7,367 nt of DNA, from the NCBI GenBank assembly GCA_934589325.1, contig CAKTNU010000088.1:1-7367 (forward strand), read 5' to 3'. The first letter of the stretch is position 1. Each line of letters begins with the position of its first letter. This DNA comes from an uncultured Oscillospiraceae bacterium (GTDB lineage: Bacteria; Bacillota_A; Clostridia; Oscillospirales; Oscillospiraceae). The notes under the pieces are model-generated. The model made no database searches, had not been told where the DNA came from, and was given only the letters and a program-made list of their open reading frames with translations. This document shows positions 1 through 5,563 of the stretch, in pieces. The position numbers and the translations under genes were made by a program.

Positions 1-1121
1 GTTATGGGGATATACAGGACGGCACTGAGCACTGCGGCCGCGCCTGCGGCGATGCAGTTCCAGCGTTTACGCTTTGCGGTGAGTATGCGCGCCGGAGCTT
101 CGGCACGAAGCACCGAGAAGGGCTTGAGGTCTAGCAGCAGCACTGCGGCATTCGCCGCGAACATTGCCAGTCCTATGAGGCCGAGGAAGTTGAAAAATTC
201 CTTCCACTGCCACACCTGATTGCCGGAATCTATCTTAACAGGGCTGCCGAGCGCCTCGTCGAAGAAGTCTATGGTCGCCGCCGCTCCGCGCTTGGAAAAG
301 TGCGACCACGGATGGTTATAGGCCGGGGTGTATATCACACGCATCGCCTGCTCACCGTCATACTCCTTGTAGTAGACGGTGTCGGCCTCGCGCTGCTCGC
401 ACTCATCAACAGGTGCGCCGAAGTTGAGGAACGACTGTGCCTTATCGGACATTATGTAGTCACGGGGCTTGAGGGCGGTCCCGTCGGCATTGACCTCACT
501 GAACAGGAACTCGTCGTATTTATCGGCGATGATACCGACGTCAGTCGCGCCGTAGAGATCCGTATAGCTGCCGCTGCCATCGGTATAGGTTGCAAAGCAG
601 CAGTTGAGCAGCAGCGCCTTGACGAGCGAACGGCCGTTTTCGTCGACGCAGAACTGCGCTGCAAGGTCGCAGTTCAGGCCGCCCATGGAATGACCCGTCA
701 TGCCTATGCTGGACGCGTCAACGTAGGGCAGGCTGAGCATGTACTGAAGGCCCGCCATGCCGCTCATCGGCAGGTTGTCGGCCGTCTCCAGCAGGTCGGA
801 ATCGCCGTGAGAGAACATATCTATGGCCATCACCACATAGCCGCGCCGCGACAGCTCTACCAGATTGCTGTCCTGCATCTCCTTGTTATTGTACATGCCG
901 TGGACACAGACTATGCCTGGTGCAGGGTCTTCCTCTGTCGCCGTCTTGGGACGGTAGATGAGCGCGCTCATCTTTGCGCCGAAGGCGGTGTCAAAGCTGA
1001 CCTCCGTGACCTCTACCATGCCGCCGGAGCTCTGCACCAGCGACGCGCCTATCATGCTCACAAGCATCATGAAAACGGCGATGATCGCCAGGATCTTCGT
1101 TTTCTTGGACGTTTTCTGCAT
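1..1121 (-). CDS. Membrane-anchored alpha/beta hydrolase (partial, 3' end beyond left edge)
   Basis: The reading frame is open from ATG at 1121 to the left edge: 373 complete codons with no stop, so the C-terminus is missing. It starts 8 nt after a GGAG Shine-Dalgarno. An N-terminal hydrophobic segment (about residues 10-30) follows a lysine-rich start and should act as signal anchor. The hydrolase fold follows: an oxyanion-type VHG at 73-75, the nucleophile elbow GHSMGG at 143-148 with Ser145, and a late NHPWSHF segment whose His274 (or His270) fits the catalytic base. The acid residue was not assigned. After the hydrolase domain come a WQWKEFF segment and hydrophobic stretches at about 309-330 and 354-373, so the C-terminal part is a membrane domain, unlike ordinary soluble esterases. 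The substrate cannot be read from the sequence; a lipid or peptide ester outside the membrane is only inference. The gene is divergent from the PAP2 gene. Confidence 0.88.
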   Translation of the reverse strand, partial: MQKTSKKTKILAIIAVFMMLVSMIGASLVQSSGGMVEVTEVSFDTAFGAKMSALIYRPKTATEEDPAPGIVCVHGMYNNKEMQDSNLVELSRRGYVVMAIDMFSHGDSDLLETADNLPMSGMAGLQYMLSLPYVDASSIGMTGHSMGGLNCDLAAQFCVDENGRSLVKALLLNCCFATYTDGSGSYTDLYGATDVGIIADKYDEFLFSEVNADGTALKPRDYIMSDKAQSFLNFGAPVDECEQREADTVYYKEYDGEQAMRVIYTPAYNHPWSHFSKRGAAATIDFFDEALGSPVKIDSGNQVWQWKEFFNFLGLIGLAMFAANAAVLLLDLKPFSVLRAEAPARILTAKRKRWNCIAAGAAAVLSAVLYIPI

Positions 1122-1162
1122 TTTTGTTTCTCCTTTTCATAAATTTTCTTTCGTGCGGGCCG

Positions 1163-1189
1163 GATATAATTTCTTACCTTAATTATATC
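1163..1189. repeat. Perfect 9-bp inverted repeat in hydrolase leader
   Basis: GATATAATT at 1163-1171 and AATTATATC at 1181-1189 are perfect inverted copies around a 9-bp centre. The repeat lies about 16-42 nt downstream of the predicted hydrolase start site, inside the leader. Position and symmetry fit an operator for a dimeric repressor, or a weak AT-rich RNA hairpin. No regulator for it is encoded next to it in the window. Confidence 0.55.
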
Positions 1190-1211
1190 GTTAACTCGCG
1201 AAACTAATTTT

Positions 1212-1240
1212 AGTATATAGCAATAATTCACCAGTGTCAA
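1212..1240 (-). promoter_or_regulatory. Sigma-A promoter of the alpha/beta hydrolase gene
   Basis: Read on the minus strand, a perfect -35 box TTGACA (1240-1235) is separated by exactly 17 bp from the -10 box TATACT (1217-1212). This predicts transcription starting near 1205 and an untranslated leader of about 84 nt before the ATG at 1121. The match to consensus is nearly complete. Confidence 0.85.
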
Positions 1241-1277
1241 CCATTTAGTTAATACATAGAAACAAAATCTTTGACAA

Positions 1278-1297
1278 ACCTTAATAATATTTAAGGT
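1278..1297. repeat. Inverted repeat between the divergent promoters
   Basis: ACCTTAA (1278-1284) and TTAAGGT (1291-1297) form a perfect 7-bp inverted repeat around TAATAT. It lies between the -35 boxes of the hydrolase promoter (1235-1240) and the PAP2 promoter (1328-1333), where a regulator could act on both. It differs in sequence from the repeat at 1163-1189. The function is inferred from position only. Confidence 0.4.
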
Positions 1298-1327
1298 GGT
1301 TTTTAACGTGTCGGGGGCCGTCGTTTG

Positions 1328-1356
1328 TTGACGGAATATGTGGGATATGATATACT
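1328..1356 (+). promoter_or_regulatory. Sigma-A promoter of the PAP2-YwaF unit
   Basis: The -35 box TTGACG (1328-1333), a 17-bp spacer and the -10 box TATACT (1351-1356), with a TG extension at 1348-1349, make a strong promoter. The start site should fall at about 1363, one base before the ATG at 1364, so the predicted message has essentially no leader. Confidence 0.75.
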
Positions 1357-1363
1357 TCAAAAT

Positions 1364-2020
1364 ATGAAAAAATCTTTTTTGAAGTCACACAGGGAGCTGC
1401 TGTGGTTCCTGATGTTCGCCGCCGTGACCGGCGCTTATTTTTTGCTTCAATTTCTGCCGCTTGAGCACCGGGTCGTCCACGCCGCGCTTGATGACCGCAT
1501 CCCCTTTCTGCCGGGCTTCATCATCCCCTATATTCTCTGGTACGTTTACGTACCGGGACTGATGCTGCTGATGTGCTTTACGGATAAGCAGAGGTTTCTG
1601 CGGCAGGCCGCGACGCTGTTCTCCGGTGCGTTCATCTGTATCGCAATATTCGCCCTGTGGCCAAGCCGCGTGGATTTCCGTCCTGACGCCGCCGGTGACG
1701 GGCTCCTGCTGTGGCTCTGCCGGGCGGTCTACTCAAGCGACCAGCCGTACAATGTGTTCCCAAGCCTGCATTGCTATGAAGCCACCGCGATATTCCTTGC
1801 GAGCTTCGGCTCCGGCGGCTGGCGGCGGCATAAGGCGCTGTGTGCGGTGTCGGGTATTCTCGCAGTCCTTATATGCCTGTCGACGGTGTTCGTCAAGCAG
1901 CACTCGGTACTTGATCTGCTGTCCGGCTGCACACTGGCAGTGCTTGTGTACTTCGCCGTAAAAGCGATCTTCGATAAAAAACATAAGAAGGTGGACCAAT
2001 ATGCGCATATATCCGTTTAA
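1364..2020 (+). CDS. PAP2-superfamily membrane phosphatase
   Basis: This 218-residue protein has about six hydrophobic segments (near 12-33, 50-71, 84-100, 113-121, 138-148 and 157-177) and a further one at 183-203. PAP2-superfamily enzymes hydrolyse or transfer phosphate on lipid phosphates at the membrane surface. The second motif is clear as PSLH (133-136, His136). The third appears as KQHSVLD (178-184), with His180 as the expected nucleophile and Asp184 supporting it. The first motif is degenerate: RVDFRP (102-107) stands where KxxxxxxRP is usual, as in the PAP2_3/inositol-phosphotransferase-like branch, so the exact substrate is open. I chose ATG 1364 because the frame upstream (TTG 1325) lies within the promoter and MKKSFLKSHRE is a normal cytoplasmic N-terminus. 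No Shine-Dalgarno precedes it. The last 20 nt overlap the next gene. Confidence 0.87.
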   Translation: MKKSFLKSHRELLWFLMFAAVTGAYFLLQFLPLEHRVVHAALDDRIPFLPGFIIPYILWYVYVPGLMLLMCFTDKQRFLRQAATLFSGAFICIAIFALWPSRVDFRPDAAGDGLLLWLCRAVYSSDQPYNVFPSLHCYEATAIFLASFGSGGWRRHKALCAVSGILAVLICLSTVFVKQHSVLDLLSGCTLAVLVYFAVKAIFDKKHKKVDQYAHISV

Positions 2021-2768
2021 TTTCATATACATATGCCTGCTCATGCTCGGTGCGGCGGCAACGCTGCTGATATGGCGTTCACTGCGCGGCAGGCCGCAGT
2101 GTACACGGGAGCGTTTTCTGCTCTGGCTGTGCGCGGCCAACATCGTGCTGTATTTCGTCTATAAGGGCTTTCTGTCCGTTGATGCGGAGTTCGTGCAGGT
2201 GTCCGGTATAGAGCGGTTCAACTGGTTCAATGAGCTCCCGCTCCAGCTGTGCAACATCAATCTGTTTCTCATCCCCATAGGGGTCATGACCCGGAAGCGC
2301 GGGATACTGGGATTTGCGTTCTTCATTGCGCCCCTCGCCGCGCTCATGGCGCTGATGTTCCCCGAAGCCGCATTTGTCGGTTATTCGATAACCCAGCCCA
2401 GGATAATCGGCTTTTATATGACGCATCTGCTGATAGTCATCTGCGGTATAAGCCTGCTGACGCTTGGCTTCTACCGGCCAGAATTCAGGGATTTCCCGGG
2501 CATAATCTCGGCGTTCATCGTCCTGTCTCTCGGCGCGCATATCATCAACACCGTTCTCCGGCACACCGTCTGCCCGCAGGCAAGCTATTTCTTCACCTAC
2601 GGCGCGGATATCAGCGTACTGAATCTGCTGTGGCGGCTGATACCGATACCTTATATCTATCTGCTGCCCGCCCTGCTGGTGCTGCTGGCATACATGTCCC
2701 TCGTTACATTGTTCTTCCGCAAAAGCGGTACATTGGCAGAGGAGCTCCCGGCCGCAAGCGAGATATAA
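2001..2768 (+). CDS. YwaF/TMEM164-family integral membrane protein (TIGR02206-like)
   Basis: This is a 255-residue protein made largely of membrane helices (roughly 8-25, 41-57, 82-98, 103-121, 138-156, 169-186 and 213-236). The signature is NELPLQLCNINLF around residues 77-89, with Cys84, and GFYMTHLL with His142. The LPLxLC motif and later helix histidine mark the YwaF (TIGR02206) / TMEM164 group. Human TMEM164 has been reported as a phospholipid acyltransferase using a conserved cysteine; for the bacterial members this activity is inference only. AGGTGG at 1989-1994 is a good ribosome-binding site, 6 nt before ATG 2001. The start lies inside the PAP2 gene, a 20-nt overlap in another frame, so the two are very probably cotranscribed and possibly translationally coupled. 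The C-terminus is a short polar tail, and a strong hairpin follows the stop directly. Confidence 0.85.
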   Translation: MRIYPFNFIYICLLMLGAAATLLIWRSLRGRPQCTRERFLLWLCAANIVLYFVYKGFLSVDAEFVQVSGIERFNWFNELPLQLCNINLFLIPIGVMTRKRGILGFAFFIAPLAALMALMFPEAAFVGYSITQPRIIGFYMTHLLIVICGISLLTLGFYRPEFRDFPGIISAFIVLSLGAHIINTVLRHTVCPQASYFFTYGADISVLNLLWRLIPIPYIYLLPALLVLLAYMSLVTLFFRKSGTLAEELPAASEI

Positions 2769-2773
2769 CAATA

Positions 2774-2817
2774 TATAACAAAGGCAGCTGACCATAAGGT
2801 CAGCTGCCTTTGTTATA
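2774..2817. terminator. Bidirectional terminator between convergent genes
   Basis: Arms of 20 bp (2774-2793 and 2798-2817) are perfectly complementary around an ATAA loop, with a G+C-rich core (GGCAGCTGACC) and an A/T-rich base that supplies U-rich tails (TTTGTTATA) in both directions. It begins 5 nt after the YwaF-type stop and ends 12 nt before the GH3 stop on the other strand, so it can serve both genes. Confidence 0.88.
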
Positions 2818-2829
2818 CCTGTATATCGA

Positions 2830-4065
2830 TCACATCATACCGTATTTTATTTTCAACTGTAATATGCGCAGGACGCTCTCGTCAATGCGCTCCTCGCTTA
2901 TCCTGCCGCTCCGGACAGCGTCCAGCACGCCGTCATAAGATGCGGCATAGTCATAGGGCATGAGAATTATGTCCGCTCCGGCCTCGACCGCGAGTACGGC
3001 GCTTTCCTCCGGGCTGTAGTTTTTGGTTATCGCGCCCATGGCGAGAGAATCGGTGATTATCACGCCCTCATAGCCAAGCTCTCCGCGCAGCTTCTGCGTG
3101 AGCAGCTCATATGAAAGCGAGGCGGGCAGACCGTCATCCGTGACCTGCGGCAGACTTATGTGCGCCGCCATGAGCATGTCGGTATTGTCGAGCACGGATA
3201 TGAACGGTATAAGCTCGCAGTCAAGCAGCTCATCCCAGCTCTTGTTCAGCGAGACATATCCGTCATGCGAGTCGCCGGTCGTGTCGCCGTGGCCGGGGAA
3301 ATGCTTGACGCAGGTCATCACGCCCGCGCTGTGCAGCCCGTCCACAGCTGTCCCGACCATTATCGCGACCTGCTCTGGATCGCTTCCGAACGAACGGCTG
3401 CCGATTATAATATTGTCCGGGTTGGAGTTTATGTCCGCTACCGGCGCAAAGTCAAGATCAATGCCGTACTCGCGCAGATATCCGCCGATGGATGAGTACA
3501 TACCGCGCACGGTATCGACGCCGCCTTCCGCGGCAGACTGTGCGCCGTCGTATTTAGGCACGTCAAAGGCATCGGAGCCGGCAATGCGCGAAACAATGCC
3601 GCCCTCCTCGTCAGTTGCTATGAACGGAGCATAGTCCGAGCCGCTGCGCAGTGCCGAGATAAACGTTTCAAGCTGGGCAGGGTCCTTGATGTTCTTGCCG
3701 AAGAGGATGAAGCCGCCCGCGGGACGGAGCATCAGCTGCGCCGCCATCTCCCCGCTCAGCTCATCCGCCCCGTATTTTGAAGCGTCATGTACTTGCTCCG
3801 GCGTCAGCGCCGTATCCAGAGACTCGGGACGGATGATAAAAAGCTGGCCGACCTTCTGCTCCAGCGTCATGCCGTCAAGCAGAGCGTGGGCGGCATCCTC
3901 GGCCGCCCAGTCTGCTGAGCCGCCCTGCGCGCCGTCGTCCGGCACGATCACTATCTCGGCGCTCCCCGGGCTCGGCTCCGGCGTGGGCTCTGGTTTCGTA
4001 GATTCGCCGCAAGCCGCGAGAAGCAGCAGCGAGACAGCAGTAATAAAAGCATAGAATTTTTTCAA
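2830..4065 (-). CDS. GH3 beta-N-acetylhexosaminidase lipoprotein (NagZ-like)
   Basis: GH3 enzymes of this type release terminal N-acetylglucosamine from peptidoglycan fragments or other glycans. The TTG at 4065 gives 411 residues. It lies 7 nt after a GGAGG site and starts a textbook lipoprotein signal, MKKFYAFI...LLLLAAC, with Cys19 as the lipidated residue; upstream in-frame ATGs (4107, 4098) would spoil both. A Pro/Glu linker (about 24-35) follows. The catalytic barrel runs from about 60 to the end: TDEEGG (151-156), KHFPGHG (254-260), the DSH dyad Asp265/His267 expected as acid/base, and ITDSLAMGAI (337-346) with Asp339 as the nucleophile. All key residues are present. The size matches single-domain NagZ enzymes and lacks the second domain of the Bacillus enzyme. 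The lipid anchor places it outside the membrane, suggesting wall turnover or glycan scavenging rather than cytosolic recycling. Confidence 0.93.
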   Translation of the reverse strand: MKKFYAFITAVSLLLLAACGESTKPEPTPEPSPGSAEIVIVPDDGAQGGSADWAAEDAAHALLDGMTLEQKVGQLFIIRPESLDTALTPEQVHDASKYGADELSGEMAAQLMLRPAGGFILFGKNIKDPAQLETFISALRSGSDYAPFIATDEEGGIVSRIAGSDAFDVPKYDGAQSAAEGGVDTVRGMYSSIGGYLREYGIDLDFAPVADINSNPDNIIIGSRSFGSDPEQVAIMVGTAVDGLHSAGVMTCVKHFPGHGDTTGDSHDGYVSLNKSWDELLDCELIPFISVLDNTDMLMAAHISLPQVTDDGLPASLSYELLTQKLRGELGYEGVIITDSLAMGAITKNYSPEESAVLAVEAGADIILMPYDYAASYDGVLDAVRSGRISEERIDESVLRILQLKIKYGMM

Positions 4066-4212
4066 AATAAGACCTCCAAGGCACAGCAGCGGCCGCATCG
4101 TCGGCAATGGCCGATATGCCGCGGATGCCGCCGGGTAATAAATAAAACATACGCCGTATCATCGAGAGCATACGGAAGCATCGGCGCATTGCGTCATGAA
4201 CTGTGTCTCTCA
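4066..4212 (-). promoter_or_regulatory. Long structured 5' leader of the GH3 gene
   Basis: About 148 nt separate the predicted start site (near 4213) from the TTG start. On the minus strand the leader can form several stems, such as CCGTAT with ATACGG, and nested GCATC/GATGC with CGGCA/TGCCG. The Shine-Dalgarno lies near 4072-4076. I do not recognise a known riboswitch in it. The start site rests on the promoter at 4220-4248. Confidence 0.4.
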
Positions 4213-4219
4213 GCGCCAT

Positions 4220-4248
4220 ATGATAAGCCGATGCCGACCTGATGTCAA
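4220..4248 (-). promoter_or_regulatory. Sigma-A promoter of the GH3 gene
   Basis: On the minus strand, TTGACA (4248-4243), 17 bp, then TATCAT (4225-4220): a consensus -35 with a 5-of-6 -10. It is divergent from the tRNA promoter; the two -35 boxes are only 16 bp apart. Confidence 0.78.
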
Positions 4249-4264
4249 GCCGCTCAGTCCGGTC

Positions 4265-4293
4265 TTGACTAATGGCGCCTGCGGTGGTAAATT
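4265..4293 (+). promoter_or_regulatory. Promoter of the tRNA-Leu gene
   Basis: TTGACT (4265-4270), a 17-bp spacer and TAAATT (4288-4293) form a plausible sigma-A promoter. The start would be near 4300, about 7 nt before the mature tRNA 5' end. The -10 box is weaker than the others in this window, and TATATA at 4294-4299 is an alternative at poor spacing. Confidence 0.5.
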
Positions 4294-4306
4294 ATATAAG
4301 TCACAC

Positions 4307-4392
4307 GCCGGTGTGGTGGAATGGTAGACACAAGGGACTTAAAATCCCTCGTTGGCAGCAACGTACCGGTTCGAGTCCGGTTACCGGCACCA
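4307..4392 (+). tRNA. tRNA-Leu (anticodon UAA)
   Basis: This is an 86-nt class II tRNA with encoded CCA (4390-4392). The acceptor stem pairs GCCGGTG (4307-4313) with TACCGGC (4382-4388), with discriminator A4389. The anticodon stem is AGGGA/TCCCT around loop CTTAAAA, giving anticodon TAA at 4340-4342 and hence reading UUA. The long variable arm is a stem CGTTG/CAACG (4350-4363), as expected for leucine. The T-arm is ACCGG, TTCGAGT, CCGGT (4365-4381). It lies exactly where the base composition of the window changes. Confidence 0.97.
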
Positions 4393-4446
4393 CAAATTTT
4401 TATAACATTATCACCCCGGCTGGTCTGTTGCTGTTCTATGCGGCGA

Positions 4447-4489
4447 GGCCAAGAAAAGAGCCCTAGAGATCAACATCTCTAGGGCTCTT
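4447..4489 (-). terminator. Intrinsic terminator of the XRE operon
   Basis: Perfect 15-bp arms (4456-4470 and 4475-4489) surround a 4-nt loop. On the minus strand the stem is followed by TTTTCTT, a proper U-tract, so it ends transcription of the regulator gene whose stop is at 4582. On the plus strand no T-run follows, although it may still affect read-through from the tRNA. The remaining 4490-4581 stretch shows no gene. Confidence 0.82.
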
Positions 4490-4581
4490 CCCCTTGTAAA
4501 TGCCTAACTATGCAGCAATAGACCGCCGGGGCGCTGGCAGAGATCTCGATGCGGCGCTGAGAATGATTTACAATAAGCATC

Positions 4582-4788
4582 TCACTTCTCATCATCTACA
4601 AATTCAAACAAGTCCTCAACAGTCACATGGAACACTCTCGCAATATCCATAGCCAATTTAAGGGACGGATTATATCTTCCGTTTTCCAGATGGACGATCG
4701 TTTCCCGCCTTGCGCCGACAAGCTCGGCCAGTTCGCTTTGCTTATATCCCGCCCTCTCCCGGTATTCTTTGATTTTGGTTACAAGCAC
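4582..4788 (-). CDS. Small XRE/Cro-CI family transcriptional regulator
   Basis: This 68-residue protein is essentially one helix-turn-helix domain. The scaffold and recognition helices are QSELAELVGA (17-26) and RRETIVHLENGRYNPSL (27-43), followed by the usual tail with FHVTVEDLFEF. The preferred start is GTG at 4788, since AAGGGGG (4802-4796) lies 7 nt upstream of it; TTG at 4794 would put the same site too close. The start overlaps the end of the upstream membrane-protein gene by 10 nt, so translation is probably coupled. Stand-alone regulators of about 68 residues next to a small polytopic membrane protein are a frequent arrangement in Firmicutes. Such pairs commonly autoregulate, but how this membrane partner affects the regulator is not shown by the sequence. 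Confidence 0.9.
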   Translation of the reverse strand: MLVTKIKEYRERAGYKQSELAELVGARRETIVHLENGRYNPSLKLAMDIARVFHVTVEDLFEFVDDEK

Positions 4789-5201
4789 GAGCAATCCCCC
4801 TTCGCGTCCATATAGCAGAACAGGATCGTTCGTATAACGGATGTCAGCACCAGCACACCCATCAGCAGGTAACCGATCACCTCCGAGGATATGTCGAACC
4901 GGAGAATGGCGGACAGAAACCCAATGCAGACGATCAATACCATCGTGATCTTATAGCAGACCGAGTCACAGCTTTTCAGATTCGCCGCAGCCATTTCGTC
5001 CACGACCTCTTTCTTATATTTTCTTTCCCGCAAACCTAAAAAGCAGAAAAAGAAGAAAGCAAAGATCGCAACAGTAGTTTGAATGGAGCTGAAATAGCTC
5101 TCCCATCCGTTTCTGGCCCAACACCAGTAATACACCGCGATACAAATTGCCAATACGATACGTGCGATAAGCAGCTCCCTTAATGTTACTTTCCTATTCA
5201 T
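4779..5201 (-). CDS. Four-helix membrane protein of unknown function, paired with XRE regulator
   Basis: This 140-residue protein has four predicted membrane segments (about 9-27, 37-57, 81-101 and 107-129). A charged loop between the second and third (RERKYKKEVVDEMAAANLK) suggests the N- and C-termini and that loop lie on the same, probably cytoplasmic, side. It starts at ATG 5201, about 8 nt after a GAGGT site. It ends in a cysteine-containing tail (GDCSCL) that overlaps the start of the regulator gene. It resembles the DUF-type membrane partners found next to small XRE regulators, but I cannot name the family. A role in sensing membrane state or sequestering the regulator is speculation. 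There is no catalytic motif. Confidence 0.8.
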   Translation of the reverse strand: MNRKVTLRELLIARIVLAICIAVYYWCWARNGWESYFSSIQTTVAIFAFFFFCFLGLRERKYKKEVVDEMAAANLKSCDSVCYKITMVLIVCIGFLSAILRFDISSEVIGYLLMGVLVLTSVIRTILFCYMDAKGDCSCL

Positions 5202-5228
5202 AGTTCTTACCTCTATGTTACATATTTC

Positions 5229-5260
5229 TCACTTGCGATGTTATAAATATATCACTCGCG
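5229..5260. promoter_or_regulatory. Candidate operator: direct repeats flanking the -10 box
   Basis: TCACTTGCG (5229-5237) and TCACTCGCG (5252-5260) are 9-bp direct repeats with one mismatch, 23 bp apart start to start, one on each side of the -10 box. The second copy lies in the spacer and the first covers the start site. That is where an autorepressor such as the XRE protein of this operon would bind. This is an inference from position and repetition. Confidence 0.4.
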
Positions 5261-5274
5261 CTTGCAGATGTCAA
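5246..5274 (-). promoter_or_regulatory. Sigma-A promoter of the membrane protein-XRE operon
   Basis: On the minus strand, TTGACA (5274-5269), 17 bp, then TATATT (5251-5246): a perfect -35 with a 5-of-6 -10. The start site is expected near 5239, giving a leader of about 38 nt before ATG 5201. Confidence 0.83.
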
Positions 5275-5281
5275 TAGAAAA

Positions 5282-5490
5282 AGTGAAATATTTTTAACTT
5301 CTGTTTTCGGAATAATAAGCTGCCTTTCTCTTTCAACTTCTCGTGCACTATTTTACCGTACATAAGTATTTGAGTTCATGAGAATCGGTGCATTGGCTCA
5401 AAAATAGTTTTCACTTTGGAAAAGTGTTTTCGGCATTTGGTGTTGAATTATAAAATATTGTACGTTGCATTTTGTCGGAAAGCAGGATAT
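5282..5490. other. Gene-free AT-rich intergenic stretch
   Basis: Between the XRE-operon promoter and the terminator of the solute-binding protein gene I see no convincing coding frame or RNA gene on either strand. The only local structure is a short inverted repeat, CACTTT/AAAGTG, at about 5411-5425. Confidence 0.5.
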
Positions 5491-5535
5491 AGAAAAACTG
5501 TGTTGAGTACTGACATCAGCTGCCTCAACACAGTT
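5491..5535 (-). terminator. Intrinsic terminator of the solute-binding protein gene
   Basis: A 12-bp perfect stem (5496-5507 with 5524-5535) encloses a 16-nt loop that contains a small inner hairpin, CTGA/TCAG. On the minus strand the stem runs into a U-rich tail (TTTTTCTAT overlapping the stem base). It lies about 28 nt after the stop at 5564. Confidence 0.8.
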
Positions 5536-5563
5536 ATACAAATTGTGTTAAACGTGTTACGAT

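Noticed and set aside
300..1142. Long plus-strand open frame (280 codons)
   Set aside because: It is the antisense shadow of the hydrolase gene: the minus-strand frame carries the GHSMGG and VHG motifs, ribosome-binding site and promoter, while the plus frame has none of these.
1271..1276. TTGACA on the plus strand as a second -35 box
   Set aside because: No -10 box lies 16-18 bp downstream; the nearest, TAATAT at 1285, is only 8 bp away.
1325..1363. Upstream TTG start extending the PAP2 protein by 13 residues
   Set aside because: The extension overlaps the -35 and -10 boxes of the only good promoter, and no other promoter is seen upstream of it.
2079..2795. Minus-strand open frame of 238 codons opposite the YwaF-type gene
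   Set aside because: Its composition is that of an antisense frame, it has no ribosome-binding site, and its start lies inside the terminator hairpin. The plus-strand protein shows family motifs and membrane helices.
4180..4215. CTGAGA in the GH3 leader as part of a TPP riboswitch
   Set aside because: The other conserved TPP elements (such as the ACCTGATCTGG-type segment) are absent, and the gene has no link to thiamine.
3875..4219. Minus-strand frame starting just after the GH3 promoter (114 codons)
   Set aside because: It lacks a Shine-Dalgarno and runs into the GH3 gene in another frame. The leader is better explained as structured untranslated RNA, though a short leader peptide cannot be fully excluded.
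4307..4392. Attachment-site duplication of the tRNA 3' end
   Set aside because: I found no second copy of the T-arm/acceptor sequence in the window, so no attachment site is called.
4272..4466. Plus-strand open frame spanning the tRNA
   Set aside because: It reads through the tRNA-Leu gene and into the terminator stem; it is not a protein gene.
4494..4573. TTGTAAAT/ATTTACAA 8-bp inverted pair, 64 bp apart, as ends of a small mobile element
   Set aside because: The arms are short and AT-rich, there is no flanking target duplication, and the interior has no recognisable element; chance is a sufficient explanation.
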